NCBI RefSeq assembly: GCF_016808335.1
Contig: NC_053149.1
Location: 40,316,118 to 40,380,117, forward strand
DNA length: 64,000 bases
Source: Panicum virgatum
Lineage: Eukaryota > Streptophyta > Magnoliopsida > Poales > Poaceae
Direction: 5' to 3'
In this document: piece after piece, positions 24,606-36,041 of the stretch
Position numbering within the stretch: position 1 is the stretch's first letter
Layout: each line of letters starts with the position of its first letter
The notes under the pieces: generated by a model
Database searches by the model: none
The model's input: the letters and a program-made list of their open reading frames with translations, nothing else
Told to the model about the DNA's origin: nothing
Program-made: the position numbers and the translations under genes

Positions 24606-25717
24606 TCGAAGTGCCACTCCAACAAGCTTTCTTTCTCTTTTGAGATCTTGCAGGCAACTGGTGGTGGTGCTGTGCCTTGCAATGGAGCCATGGAGGGAGG
24701 ATGTTGGGGACAGTTGGACACCGAGACCCAAGTTTTTACCAGCGGTAAGAAAGTACACCTGGCATTATGCGTTTTTGTTTCTCCTGTGTCGTCACAACTC
24801 ACATGAGACCATGAGAGAGAGAGAGGGGGGTAGGTTAGGTTCCTCCTAGGGAGAGGTAGGCTCCTGGCAGCCACCGGCTAACTTTGGAAAATACGCCTCT
24901 ATCTTTTTGAGGTACCAAAACTCTCAGGCCGCGCTCCTCTGGATACCGTTGCTACTGTACTGTTGGTGTGTCTACATACACGGCACTGTTACATGACCTG
25001 TGATTGCACAAGCAAAGCAAAAGAGTAAAAAAAAAAGGAAAAGAAAACTTTGAAAGCCGAAATCATCAGAGTTTTTGAAAAACTTCATCTTTTCCCCTTG
25101 TTTTTGTGGTTGCTATATATAAGGGTGCACAGATAACCCTGTGAAGATTTGCTTGCTCATCTGAGATGTACTTGCTCATCTGAAACCCCATGATTCTGAG
25201 ATGTACTTGCTCATCTGATACTGAGAAGAAAAAAAGGAGGGTTTTATTTAATGCTTTGTTCACCTCATGTGTTTGCCTTTGCCCTAATGGGAAAAAGGGA
25301 AATTGAGAACTGGAGCGAGCTTGCACTGTGACCCGGTTACTGTACGATCAACTGCAGGCCCAAGCCCCACACTGTTTCATGACAAGAAGATAGGGATTCC
25401 ATTTTTGAATTAGGGCCAAACATGATACGGGTGGGCCCAAGGTGACTCATCAAGGGAAATAAGTTTGCAAAAAGGCACAGATAACTCACATGGTATGCAA
25501 ATATCTGTACAATACATGCAGGGTGTGACATGCATGCACTATGCATGGTTGGTACACGCACCACATCATATAATGTAGCAGGGGTCTATATTATCATGTT
25601 GGCAGGCCTGGGAATAATCCTTCACAAAATAATGTGAGGAAACAAGTCAGTGATAAAATCTGTGTATTTTCCATGTGAAGAGAGATAGGGGGGGATTGAT
25701 GGAGTATGTATCTATAT
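24606..25717. other. Spacer with no gene
   Basis: No domain, RNA gene or complete element was seen. GAGATGTACTTGCTCATCTG occurs at 25161-25220 in a short two- to three-fold local repeat. Confidence 0.5.
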
Positions 25718-26066
25718 AGGGGGCGTTTAGTTCCCAAAAATTTTCACCTCGAAATTTGTGTCTTCCTCTTTGGACATATGTATGGAGTATTAAATATAGT
25801 TAAACAACAAAACTAATTGCACAGTTTGGATGTACACGACGAGACGAATCTTTTGAGGCTAATTAGTGCATGATTAGCCATAAGTGCTACAGTAACCCAC
25901 ACGTGCTAATGATGCGGTCAAAGTCCTCAAAAGATTCGTCTCGCGGTTTCCAGGTGAGTTCTGAAATTAGTTTTTTAATTAGTGTATGAAAAGTCCTCCC
26001 AATATCTGGTCAAACTGTTAATGTGACACCCAAAAAATTTTGGTTTGGGAACTAAACGGCCCCATA
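25718..26066. mobile_element. MITE, copy 1 of a close pair
   Basis: The left end GGGGCGTTTAGTTCCC pairs with the right end GGGAACTAAACGGCCCC; ATA flanks both sides and may be a 3-bp duplication. The core has ACGACGAGACGAATC and GTGCTACAGTAACCCAC. It is very similar to the element at 26214-26553, about 150 bp away. Confidence 0.85.
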
Positions 26067-26213
26067 GTGTACCATTGTACCAACCGGGCAGTTGATGTAG
26101 AGGGTACATAAAGAAATGGGAGTTGATCAGAGAGAGGGTAGAGTGAGATGGTAGAGACAAGGGAAAAGACAAGAAAGCTCAGCATCAGTGTAGCATTGCC
26201 ATTTGCTACTTCG

Positions 26214-26553
26214 GGGCGTTTAGTTCCCAAAATTTTTCATCTCGAAATTTGTGCCTTTTTTTGACACGTGTACAAAGTATTAAATATAATTAAACAACAA
26301 AACTAATTGCACAGTTTGGATGTACACGACGAGACGAATCTTTTAAGCCTAATCAGTACATGATTAGCTATAAGTGCTACAGTAACTCACATGTGCTAAT
26401 GATGCGTCAAAGGCTTCAAAAGATTCGTCTCGCGATCTCCAGGTGAGTTTTGAAATTAGTTTTTTAATTAGTGTCCGAAAAACCCTCCCGACATCTGGTC
26501 AAACTATTGATGTGACACCCAAAAAATTTTGGTTTCATAACTAAACGGCCCCG
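26214..26553. mobile_element. MITE, copy 2 of a close pair
   Basis: Same ends (GGGGCGTTTAGTTCCC and ACTAAACGGCCCC) and the same interior as the copy at 25718-26066, over almost its whole length. No clear target duplication is visible. Confidence 0.85.
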
Positions 26554-26651
26554 ACCTGCTGCCAGTGTGGAGCTCTGGCATGTGTGGGTACGGTGGTAGA
26601 ATACAAGTGCACGCTTGCTTGTGTTGTTTCATGCATCTGGAAAAATAGACT

Positions 26652-26827
26652 CCCTCCGTTCTAAATTTCAGATTGTTTTAGTAAATTTAGATTTAAATAC
26701 ATAATTTTTTTAGAAAAAAGATATATGATTTTTTGTCATGCATATAGATATGGTATTATTTATATATGTAGTAAAATCTATATATCTAAATTTACCAACG
26801 CGACCTATAATTTGGAACAAAGGAAGA
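26652..26827. mobile_element. Stowaway-like MITE
   Basis: CTCCCTCCGTTCTAAATTTC on the left pairs with CCTATAATTTGGAACAAAGGAAG on the right. The interior contains TAGATTTAAATACATAA-type inverted arms. It lies about 1.1 kb upstream of the IDD start codon. Confidence 0.7.
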
Positions 26828-27059
26828 ACTACTCTACTGCTATACACACCTAGTGACCGTCTCCTTTCATCCATTCCTCCTCATGCTGCTGATTCAATCA
26901 GCTTGTCCAAATTTCTGTTCCCAAAAGAAAATTTAATTTGTTCTCGCTGATTTGTAGTAACCACCATTCTCCGAAAATATAATGCAGTAATTGATTGCTT
27001 AATAAAGAGAGAAAAAAGAACTACTCCGTACTTCGTAGAAAGGAAAGAAAAGTTCTCTT

Positions 27060-27926
27060 TCTTGTCTGTATTTTCTTTACTTTATTTCCTTGAGAGGGCA
27101 AGCAGGGGTAAGCCGCCGAGCCTTTTTATCTTTTCTGGCAGCCTCTCCTCTCTCTCTCTCCCGGCCTAAAGCGATCGCTGCGCGGGTCCTTCCTTGCCCT
27201 TTGCTTCTCCGCTGACCCTGTTCCTCTTCCCTCCTCCCCCATGTCCGGCCATGACTGCTGCTGCTGCTGCTGCTGCTAGCCGGCTGCCTCGCCCCCGTCT
27301 CTAGCCATCCCCTCCCTGCGCGCTCCACGGCTGCTGCCAGGTGCCAGCTCTAGGTGACTAGGTAGATAGACAGTTGTGGCCATCTGCTGCTGCCGCTGAT
27401 CGACTGCACAGCAGCACGGAGGAGTGGAGAGAGAGAAAGCAAGAAGCCAGCAGGAGAGAGAGAGAGAGTGATCGAGGAGAGAGAGAAAGAATCTGCAATT
27501 GCTTTCCAGTCATTGACCACCCAGTTTCAGTTTCCCCCCTCGTTTTGTCCCCTGCACCTCCTTGATTCCTGTATTGCTTGCTGTTCCTCGTTATTCCCTG
27601 CCTACCTGTGCCTGCTCCAGCGAGCCCGCCCTCGTCTCATCACATACCCCCTTGTCCGGCCGGCGCGGCGGCTTGCCCCCATCCTCCTCCTCCTCCTCCT
27701 CCGCCATTCTCGATGAGTTATTGCTACCTCCTCGCTCCTCCAGTTTCAGCATCATAGATTCCAATTCCATGGCTAGATAGCGTTATATATATACAAGTGC
27801 AAGGGCAAGATCAGGAGGCAAAGCTAGCCCCTTTCCGCTTGGGTTCCGCTCACTTATGTGTTCATCACCACCGCCGCCACCAGACACAGACAGGATAAAG
27901 CGGAAGCCGCGGATCAGGAGAGCAGC
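27060..27926 (+). promoter_or_regulatory. 5' region of the IDD gene
   Basis: GC-rich and pyrimidine-rich leader with microsatellites typical of a grass 5' UTR: (CTG)n near 27255-27276, (GA)n near 27451-27470 and (TCC)n near 27681-27703. Several short upstream ATGs are present. No transcription start can be fixed by eye. Confidence 0.5.
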
Positions 27927-30900
27927 ATGTCCAGCTCCAACCTCACCTCCTCCGCCTCCGGCGGGCCCAACGCGCCGCCGGCCGCCGGCAACAAGCGCAA
28001 GCGGAGCCTCCCAGGAAACCCCGGTAGGTGGTGGCCACGATGACGTACTCATGCATCTTGCTTTCCCTTCTAAATTCTTTTCTTTCTTTCACAAGCTAGA
28101 TGATTCTTGCTGATGATCTCTCCAATCCAAGAAACCGATCAACTGATCATTCTCGTGTCTTCTTCTTTTCTGCTGCCGAATCAAAAAAAAAAAAAGACCC
28201 CGACGCGGAGGTGGTGGCGCTGTCGCCGGCGACGCTGATGGCGACGAACCGGTTCGTGTGCGAGATCTGCGGCAAGGGGTTCCAGCGGGACCAGAACCTG
28301 CAGCTGCACCGGCGCGGGCACAACCTGCCGTGGAAGCTCAAGCAGCGGGGCACCGGCAAGGAGGCGCAGCGGAAGAAGGTGTACGTGTGCCCGGAGGCCT
28401 CGTGCGTGCACCACGACCCCGCCCGCGCGCTCGGCGACCTCACCGGCATCAAGAAGCACTTCTTCCGCAAGCACGGCGAGAAGAAGTGGAAGTGCGACAA
28501 GTGCTCCAAGAAGTACGCCGTCCACTCCGACTGGAAGGCGCACTCCAAGATCTGCGGCACCAGGGAGTACAAGTGCGACTGCGGCACCATCTTCTCCAGG
28601 TCCGCCTCTCTGCTGCCGATCTCACTTTCTCTCTCTTGGAATCCATTGCCGCCGGTTCCGGTTGCACCAACAGGAGCAGCCAAGAATCAGTAGAATACAT
28701 TCCCGGGACCAAGATCAAGGTTGCTGCACATCATCGATTAATTACTGTTATTAGATTCGTCGCGAAAAGTTACATCCAAGTCTAAAAAATTTTACAAATA
28801 GATTTTATTTACTATACGATGTATGTGAGATTCTCTTCTCGGCGAACGGACGCGCTGGAATAGCCAAACAAAGCCTATGTGTGCTCTCCGACAGCTTCAA
28901 ATTCTAATCACCAAAAAAAAAAGACAGCTTCAAATTCTAGTACTTGCCGATTCTTTGGGGATTGTTGGGTGAAGACGTGCAGGTAGCAGTCAGTGAGCAT
29001 GCGGCTCTGCACAAGCTGACTCGGCACCAGTGTGCACTGGTCAACCTGCTATGTTCTTACCTTTGATTGATCTTTGATCTTCTCTTCTTTCTCATCAGAA
29101 ATCGATGGATGGATAGAGTTGATGATAACAAGCGATTAGTAGCGCTTAACCAGAGCCATGAGATTGGCTGCTGGTGCTTGATTGAGAGGACAAATGTACG
29201 TCAGTTTACAAGCGATTAGGATTGGGACTAGCTAGGGCATTGATTAAACTGGGAGGGAATAATGTGTCAGGTAGGCTAGCTAGGAAGAACTAGGATGATA
29301 CTACTACAGCAGGGCTGGGCTTAGTCCCCCAACTCTTCTAAACTTTCCATCATATCGAAATCACATCGAAACATTAAATATAACAAATGACACATGCATA
29401 AAATACTAAATGTAGATAAATAAAAAAATTAATTGCATAGTTTTGATGTACGTTGCGAGACGAATTTTTTGAGCCTAGTTAGCCTATAGTAGGATAATAT
29501 TTATCATATACAAACGAAAAGTGCTACAGTGCTTTTCGCATATTTTTTCAACTAAACACAGCCTAGACACCAGTGCTCTCCTTGCACTAGCTTTGGATTG
29601 GTTTCTTGCCTGGCTGATTGCTTGCATCAGAGGAAGATTGGGAAAGGCATCATGTGTCCATGGAAAGAAAGATGGACCACTTTCTGAGCCCCCCTTTGAT
29701 CTTTTCTTTTTGTTCGGGGCGGCCATGGATGATGAGGATTCGGAAGCTGCATGGTGCCGATCGAACCCCATGGCATTGGCAAGGCAAACAGGGTTGAGCT
29801 ACTGCTGCCTACTGGTAGCGTAGCTTGGGCGCATGCGCGTGTCTGTATCGTGAGCGTGTGAATATTTTCTCTTGTTTCAGGGGGGGGGGAGAGAGAAGCA
29901 AGATGCAAGCAAACAAACAGCCAAGCTATGGCGCATAGGACACGGAAAGAGATCCTCGATGACGAGGGGAGCTGGAGGGGGGGGAGGGGAGGAAACTCCT
30001 CTCCATCAGACATGTGAATCTCTCTGCCGAACCTAGGGCGCCTTTCCATCTCCATCACCCGCCCCAATGCTATGCTACTGCCCATCATCCATTGCTTAAT
30101 TGCCTAGAGCTAGCTAGCTGCATGACTAGATCGAGTACTGTTCTTCTCTCTCCTGTCATGTCCCTTCTTCCATGTCCCTCACTCCTGCCCTCACCAGTCA
30201 CACACGGCAGCAAGCAGCATAGCATAGCATAGCCATGGCAGGTGATGAATGGGATGAAACGGGAGGGGGAAGCTTTTGCTTTTTGCTTTCTCGCCTGTGT
30301 GTTAGATCCGTAAAATGGTGGGAAAAAGAGTCGCATCGGATATCGTAGCATACTGTAGTATTTTTCGTTTTTTTGGTAATTATTGTCCTAACATGACCTA
30401 ATTATGCTCAAAAGATCCGTCTAGTCGTGTACATCAAAACTATGCAATTATTTTTTTTATTTATCTACATTTAATGCTTCATTTTGTAAAAAATTTGATG
30501 TGATAGGTGAATAGTGAAGTTTGGAGAGAAAAATTTTGGAAGTGAACACAGCCCTCATTTCCTTTTTGCTTCTGATCTCTGATCCGTGGCGGCAGGAGGG
30601 CGAGGGGGTAAAGATTTGATTCTCTTCTTTCTTTTGGTGCTGCAGGCGGGACAGCTTCATCACGCACCGCGCCTTCTGCGACGCGCTCACCGAGGAGAGC
30701 GCCAAGGTCATCGGCCTCGGCGCCATGGCCGCCGCCGCGCCGGCGCACCACCACCCGCTGCTCTTCTCCCCTCCGCCGCCGCAGGTGATGCAGCACCAGG
30801 TCCAGGACCTCGCCGCGCTCCAGGAGAACCACCACCACCACCAGGAGGTCATGCAGCCGCCGCAAGCGCAGCAGCAGCAGCACTGCAACTACGCCATGAA

Positions 30901-31516
30901 GACGGAGATGCCGCCGTGGCCGGCGATGGCTTACGACCACCACGCCCACCCGCTGCTGCAGCCGCTATGCAACGCCGCGCAGAGCTCGGCCACGTCCGCG
31001 CAGCCGCCGCCGCCCGCCGCGTCGGCGCACCTGTCGGCCACGGCGCTGCTGCAGAAGGCGGCGCAGATGGGCGCCACCATCGGTGGCGCCGGCGCAGGCG
31101 GGGGCGCGCACTACACCCAGATGGCGGGCCCCGCGGCGAGCGCGCCCGGCGGCGCCACCTTCGGGCTCGGCCTCCCTGGCCTGAGCGCGCAGCGGCAGCC
31201 GGTGGACGGCGTCATGGGCGGCCTCACGAGAACCGCCTCCCACGGCCGCGGCGGCGAGGACGGCGGCGGCGGCGGCGGGGGCGGCGACGGCATGACGAGG
31301 GACTTCCTGGGCCTGCGCGCCTTCTCCCACCGCGACATCCTCGACCTCGCCGGCTTCGACTCCTCGTGCATGGGCGCCGTCGCCGCCAACGGCAACATGA
31401 CCTGCTACGAGCCGCAGCAACAGGCGCAGGCGCAGGCGCAGGCGCAGGCGCAGCAGCAGCAGCAGCAGCAGGAAAGCAGCAACGAGCCATGGCACGGCAT
31501 GGGCAGCCATGGCTAA
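27927..31516 (+). CDS. INDETERMINATE DOMAIN (IDD) zinc-finger transcription factor
   Basis: Three exons (27927-28023, 28197-28599, 30646-31516) join in phase to 456 residues. Exon 1 ends inside the Asp codon of GNPDPDAEV and exon 2 inside the Arg codon of FSRRDSF, the usual IDD intron sites. A KRKR signal lies at residues 23-26. Four fingers follow: C54/C57/H70/H74, C97/C102/H120/H125, C132/C135/H148/C152 and C159/C161/H174/C178. The C-terminal IDD motifs are [16 protein letters not shown] (296-311) and TRDFLGLR (384-391), then a Gln/Ala-rich tail. IDD proteins are plant nuclear DNA-binding regulators, often partners of GRAS proteins, in development and metabolism. An in-frame ATG at 27858 is a possible longer start. 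I cannot name the orthologue. Confidence 0.93.
28742..28876. mobile_element. MITE fragment in IDD intron 2
   Basis: ATTAGATTCGTCGCGAAAAG followed by TTTACAAATAGATTTTATTTA and an end GCCAAACAAAGCC; half of a MITE of the common type. Confidence 0.6.
29312..29566. mobile_element. MITE in IDD intron 2
   Basis: Left GGGCTTAGTCCCCCAACT and right TTCAACTAAACACAGCC are inverted ends. The core has TTGCGAGACGAATTTTTTGAGCC and GTGCTACAGTGC. Confidence 0.65.
30365..30555. mobile_element. MITE fragment just upstream of IDD exon 3
   Basis: Reverse-oriented relic with CTCAAAAGATCCGTCTAGTCGTGTACATC and an end AAGTGAACACAGCC. It ends about 90 bp before the exon 3 acceptor. Confidence 0.55.
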
Positions 31517-31912
31517 ACTCCGGCCTCGCTAGCTGCTTTCTTCTTCCTCTCACCTGTCGTCATCAGCCACCATCCTCTCGCATCTGATCGCAGCTGCAAT
31601 TCAGCAGCTATGGCCAGCGCACCATGCCTTTTGAGTTGGCATCTCATGATCTTGCAACTTGATCACGCAAATGCAAGCGATCAACCTTTGGATGGACGAC
31701 GACAGCACAGCACGCAGGGAATCTGTAATTTTTTGGGGGGTTTGGGGGTGGTTGGGGAGAAGAGATCGATCAACTGTAAACTAAGCTCGAATCAAGGGAA
31801 ACCATAGCTATGTGACAGTAATAATACATGCATCCATCTCCCTTGCCTTTTGTTTTTCATTGCATCCATATGACATTTTTACATGTCTAAGCAAAACATT
31901 ATCACCTGGTCT
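31517..31912 (+). other. Probable 3' UTR and flank of the IDD gene
   Basis: Non-coding DNA after the stop codon with no repeat signature; the polyadenylation site is not identifiable by eye. Confidence 0.5.
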
Positions 31913-31948
31913 TCGTTCCAAACTGCAGATTCTTTTAGCCCTTTTAGA

Positions 31949-32195
31949 TACTACCTCCGTCCCAAAATATAAGTATCTGTTGACTTCTGCTAATCATAAT
32001 CATGTTTGACTATTCATTTTATTCAAAAAATTTGTGAAAATATTATTTATTTTATTATGACATGGTTTATCATCATATATATTTGAAGTATATCTTAATT
32101 GTTTTTATTTTTTCTCAATTTTTTTGAATAAGACGAATGGTCAAATATGATCATCAGAAGTCAACAAATATTTATATTTTGGGACGGAGATAGTA
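31949..32195. mobile_element. Stowaway-like MITE, apparently nested
   Basis: CTACCTCCGTCCCAAAATAT and its complement ATATTTTGGGACGGAGATAG are flanked by TA. The DNA outside it also looks paired (GTTCCAAACTGCAGATTCTTT at about 31915 and CATCTTATAATTTGGAATGGAG at about 32230), so it may sit inside an older Stowaway copy (about 31913-32256). Confidence 0.8.
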
Positions 32196-32393
32196 CGTAA
32201 TAGTAGGATATGAACTTATAAAAGTTAAAACCATCTTATAATTTGGAATGGAGTAAATAGTAATTTTTTTGAGATGATTTCTCTTTATAGGAAGACCAAT
32301 TAATGTTTATTCGGTGACATGACTTGAGAGAGTATAGTAGATTGTGTGAATGAACTGGAGTCCTTGTGTGTAGACTGTAGACCACCAGACTAT

Positions 32394-32723
32394 GGCTTTG
32401 TTTAGATCCTAAAACACAAAATATAAAATTTTTAGTAAATTACTTGTATAATATACTAAATATAGTCGAAAAATAAATCGCATTACACAAATGGATTGTA
32501 AATCGCGAGACGAATCTAATAAGCCTAATTAGGACGTGATTAGACACCAAATTACTACAGTAATGCTACAGTAAACATGTTCTAATAATTGATTACTTAG
32601 TCTCATTAGATTCGTCTCGTAGTTTACAGACGAGATCTGTAATTAGTCTACATTTAATACTTCAAATGTTGAAAATTTTCTTCCAAAAATATAAAATACA
32701 AAATGAACTAAACAAGGCCTACG
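32394..32723. mobile_element. MITE with GGCTTTGTTTAGATCC end
   Basis: The left end GGCTTTGTTTAGATC pairs with the right GAACTAAACAAGGCC. The core CGCGAGACGAATCTAATAAGCC and CTCATTAGATTCGTCTCG flank ATGCTACAGTAAAC. Confidence 0.8.
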
Positions 32724-32904
32724 AGTATTCAAGTAGGTGCGCATTGTTTGGTCTACAAGACTAATGTGGCCTACTTGGCCGTGATAGATTTTTATTTATT
32801 TTTTGTTTTGTTCACAGTACATATGCGCGCGCCTAGCCTGTCTGCGTACTGTGTCGGGCAATCAGCCCACGTACTGGGCAGTGCCTGCTACTGTTCGCCC
32901 GTGA

Positions 32905-33256
32905 CATGGCCATGTTTGGTTCATGACGCGAAAAAATTTCACAAAAAGACGAAGGCATGTTTGGAGTACTAAACGATATTTATTTGCGAAATTTTTCTAC
33001 GAATAAGTGTAATTTTTCGAGACGAATCTAATGAGTCAAGTTCCAGCATGATTGACTACAGTGATGCTACAGTAATCATACCTAATCATTCTCTAATCAT
33101 ACGGTTAAAAACTTTATTAGCTACAACACATACTAAAGTACCATAATTGTGAAGATTATTTTGTAATTAGACTTTATTTAATACCTCTAATTAGTGGTCA
33201 AAGGGGTGAAAAATTTTCATAAAATTTTTTCCACCCCCTAACCAAACACGGCCATG
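32905..33256. mobile_element. MITE with GGCCATGTTTGGTT end
   Basis: GGCCATGTTTGGTT pairs with AACCAAACACGGCC. The core TTCGAGACGAATCTAATGAGTC and GATGCTACAGTAATC are present. Confidence 0.8.
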
Positions 33257-33862
33257 GTTTTGTTGGTATTGGACCTATTGGTCATGGGCAGGCATTATTC
33301 CATGCTCTAGATGCCGGATGGAATGTAGAAAGAATACTGGAAAAGTATGTGTGTGTGTCGTGCTTTCTTGCTTGAAACAATGAAACTTTAGCAACTGTAG
33401 CTACCTTTAAAATCTTCTTCGAAAGAATATTCTAATAGTTTTTATTGCAATCTTGTTTTGTGATACGAGCTGAAATTTCCTGCAACAAAATTTTAGAAAA
33501 CGAAGTTGCTGTACTTTGGGGGGGTTTGGCGGTCTGCGATTTGTGGATCTTTTTACTTGCATATTGATTATTTACCATAAGGGTACAGCCTTCCCAGTTC
33601 CCACCAACAATTTTCCAAAGAAGTTATGTTTTCATACCAGGCGTGTGCATCATGTTTTAATTTTTTTGTTTCATATTTTATGGTGTTGGTTTTATCATGC
33701 TAGTGCAACTTAGTACCATTAATGAAAATCAAAGTCACCCTGGTGTTTCCCCGTTCCTTAATTCTTGATCTCTAGCTACTCTATCTAGTGGAAATTTAAC
33801 TCTCTTCTTTGAGTTATGGACAGAATTCTACCTCAACAATAATTAGAGGTAATCCTGTTGGT
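33257..33862. other. Spacer with no gene
   Basis: AT-rich; nothing recognisable on either strand. Confidence 0.5.
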
Positions 33863-34244
33863 AGTTACTCTGTCCTTTTCTTTATGTATGACGTATTGGA
33901 GTTTGAAAAAAAATAATCAAACTTTATAACATTTGACACAATTAGTAATATTTTATGCATGGTGATGTCTAAAAGTCGTGCCTGGAGATTCTAATTAATA
34001 TGTCTTATTCATCATAATATATATATTTGTAAATTATGATAGTTTTTACATCAACATGGTCCTTATATATATGCAACACATCGATTAAATGATAACAATA
34101 TATATAAATATTGTAATTTTTAATAAAAATAAATCCAATGATGCGACACTCATATGATCAATTAAAAGTTTTTAATCAAAATAGTCATAATTAGATAACT
34201 CTTAACCGCACCCTTTCCTCTATTTTGCGAAGGGTCGGAGGTAG
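33863..34244. mobile_element. Possible Stowaway-like element
   Basis: TACTCTGTCCTTTTCTTTATG on the left and GCGAAGGGTCGGAGGTAGTT on the right are weakly inverted. The interior is AT-rich and non-coding. Borders are uncertain. Confidence 0.4.
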
Positions 34245-34483
34245 TTAAATAAATATGTGTGCGCAGTATGAATTCTGTTTTGTTTTTTACTGAAAACAAT
34301 AACCCTGGCACAGGGCCGGGGCACTAGGGGCACGTTTGGTTGCAGCCCTGGCAAACCTGCCTGCGCCAGGCAACGAGCTCACGTGTCCGATTTCGGTCTC
34401 CTGGGGCTCGGATCGCTGACTGGGTAGGGGACCTGCCTGCCAGGCGCCATCCAAACAAGCCTTAGGTTTGCACAAGTCCATTA

Positions 34484-34834
34484 TGGCCGTGTTTGGATGA
34501 ATCGACGAAAACTTTTGCACTTAAAGACGAATGCCCGCATGCAGTACTAAATGAAGTCTATTTGCAAAACTTTTTTAGGAATGGATGTAACTTTTCGAGA
34601 CGAATCTAATGAGCCAAGTTCCACCATGATTGGCTATAGTGATGCTACAGTAACCACGCTCAATCATCCTCCAATCGTACGGTCAAAGGCCTCATTAGCT
34701 AGAGCAACTGCTACAGTACTATAGTTGTGGAGGTAATTTTGTAATTAGATTTTATTTAATACTCCTAATTAGTGGTCAAAATATTGTTTCTCTCTCATCA
34801 AAATATTTTCACTCCACAACCAAACATGGCCTAT
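34484..34834. mobile_element. MITE with GGCCGTGTTTGGAT end
   Basis: GGCCGTGTTTGGAT pairs with CAACCAAACATGGCC. The core TTCGAGACGAATCTAATGAGCC and GATGCTACAGTAACC closely match the element at 32905-33256. Confidence 0.8.
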
Positions 34835-34925
34835 GTTAGGGCGCGAAGGTGACGTGACAAAGAGCACCCATCACAGCTAGCACGCCAGTATAGCCCGGTA
34901 AAAGTGCATATCATATTATGGGCTT

Positions 34926-35453
34926 ATTCACAGCTAGAAAAAACGACATTTGTACCGGGCAGCTCGGGAGTACCCGTCGGCCGGTACTAAATAGACCTTA
35001 GTACCGGTTGTGGCGTCTGGTACTAAATGTGCATGATGTGGGGTTCGAACCCGTGACATGTGACCTCACGCGTAGTCTCTTTTACCGTCCCACCCACACA
35101 GTACATGTGAGTACACAGAAGATGCTATCCATTTAAAGTAATCGAGACGAACCATTTATTACCGGGCTATGACCATTTAGTACCGGGCCATAACACCATC
35201 TGTATTTAATACCGGGTGATGTTATGGTCCGGTACTAAATGGCCGTGGCCCCCGGAAGTCATTTAGTACCGGGTCATAACACCAACCGGTACTAAATAGT
35301 GGCATTTAGTACCGGGTGATATTGAAAACCGGTATTAAATGACTCCGGGAGGTACTGTGCTGTAGAACCGGTACTAAATTGACATTAGTACCGGGTTCAA
35401 AGTAACTGGTACTAACCGGAGATGGACGAATGCCTCTTTTTCTAGTAGTGATT
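34926..35453. mobile_element. Miniature non-autonomous CACTA element
   Basis: The element (34929-35450, 522 bp) starts CACAGCTAGAAAAAACG and ends TTTTTCTAGTAGTG. It is flanked by a perfect 3-bp duplication ATT (34926-34928, 35451-35453). It is filled with TTTAGTACCGG and CCGGTACTAAAT repeats in both orientations, different from the motif of the large CACTA at 13632. It encodes nothing. GGTTCGAACCC at 35047 resembles a tRNA B box. Confidence 0.9.
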
Positions 35454-35768
35454 ACACTGTTACAGTTACATATTATCTCTGTAGTAGAACATATTTAGTT
35501 AATTTTAGTTAAAAAATTTCTTAACAAAATAAGTGTTCATTTAACATTCAAATTTTATCCCACAAAGAGTGTTTTTTTAGATTATAGTGAAGTCCACCTA
35601 ATTAAGACAATATCAAATATCAAGAAAAAATTAAATAGAGAAGGGTATTGATGAGCCAATCAAATGCTTAAATAAATAGTACTATTTTTCTAGTTTTAAT
35701 AATTTTGTAATTATTGAGGATCTAAAAAATCAAATAAACAACTCGATTTTTAATCGCAACTGTTATAA

Positions 35769-36041
35769 TTAATTAAGAGTAACAGGCGTCCGGCTCCTCC
35801 AGCTGTAGAAACATGTCTTCAAATTGCCACTCCTCGATGCCGACCACCTGGAACGTGCCTTCGGTGCAGCCGCCGCCGCAGCCGCCACCGTGAGGAGCCC
35901 GCACTGCGGCTTGAAGCAGAAGTCCCGCAGCTCCGGGAGAGCCGTGCGCTGCCGCGTCACCGGGTTGCAGACGAAGGAGCGCGCCGTCGGCCAGGTGGGG
36001 CCCCTCGAGCACAGCAGCAGGCCGCCGGCCGCTGAGTTCAT
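35769..36041 (-). pseudogene. F-box gene fragment
   Basis: A minus-strand frame contains SAAGGLLLCSRGP and VCNPVTRQRTALPEL, closely matching the F-box-associated region of the relic at 40.6-42.6 kb (SAGGLLLCSRGR, VCNPVTCQWVALPEL). The match starts abruptly and shifts frame after an alanine run, continuing as FQVVGIEEWQFEDMF in another frame. No F-box motif is present. It is a truncated paralogue fragment. Confidence 0.75.

Noticed and set aside
30965..31587. Long open frames on the minus strand and in other plus frames across the IDD exon 3
   Set aside because: They are shadows of a GC-rich exon; only the frame continuing the zinc fingers has family motifs.
35040..35070. Possible tRNA gene (GGTTCGAACCC)
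   Set aside because: No A box, anticodon stem or acceptor stem; it is inside a mini-CACTA element.
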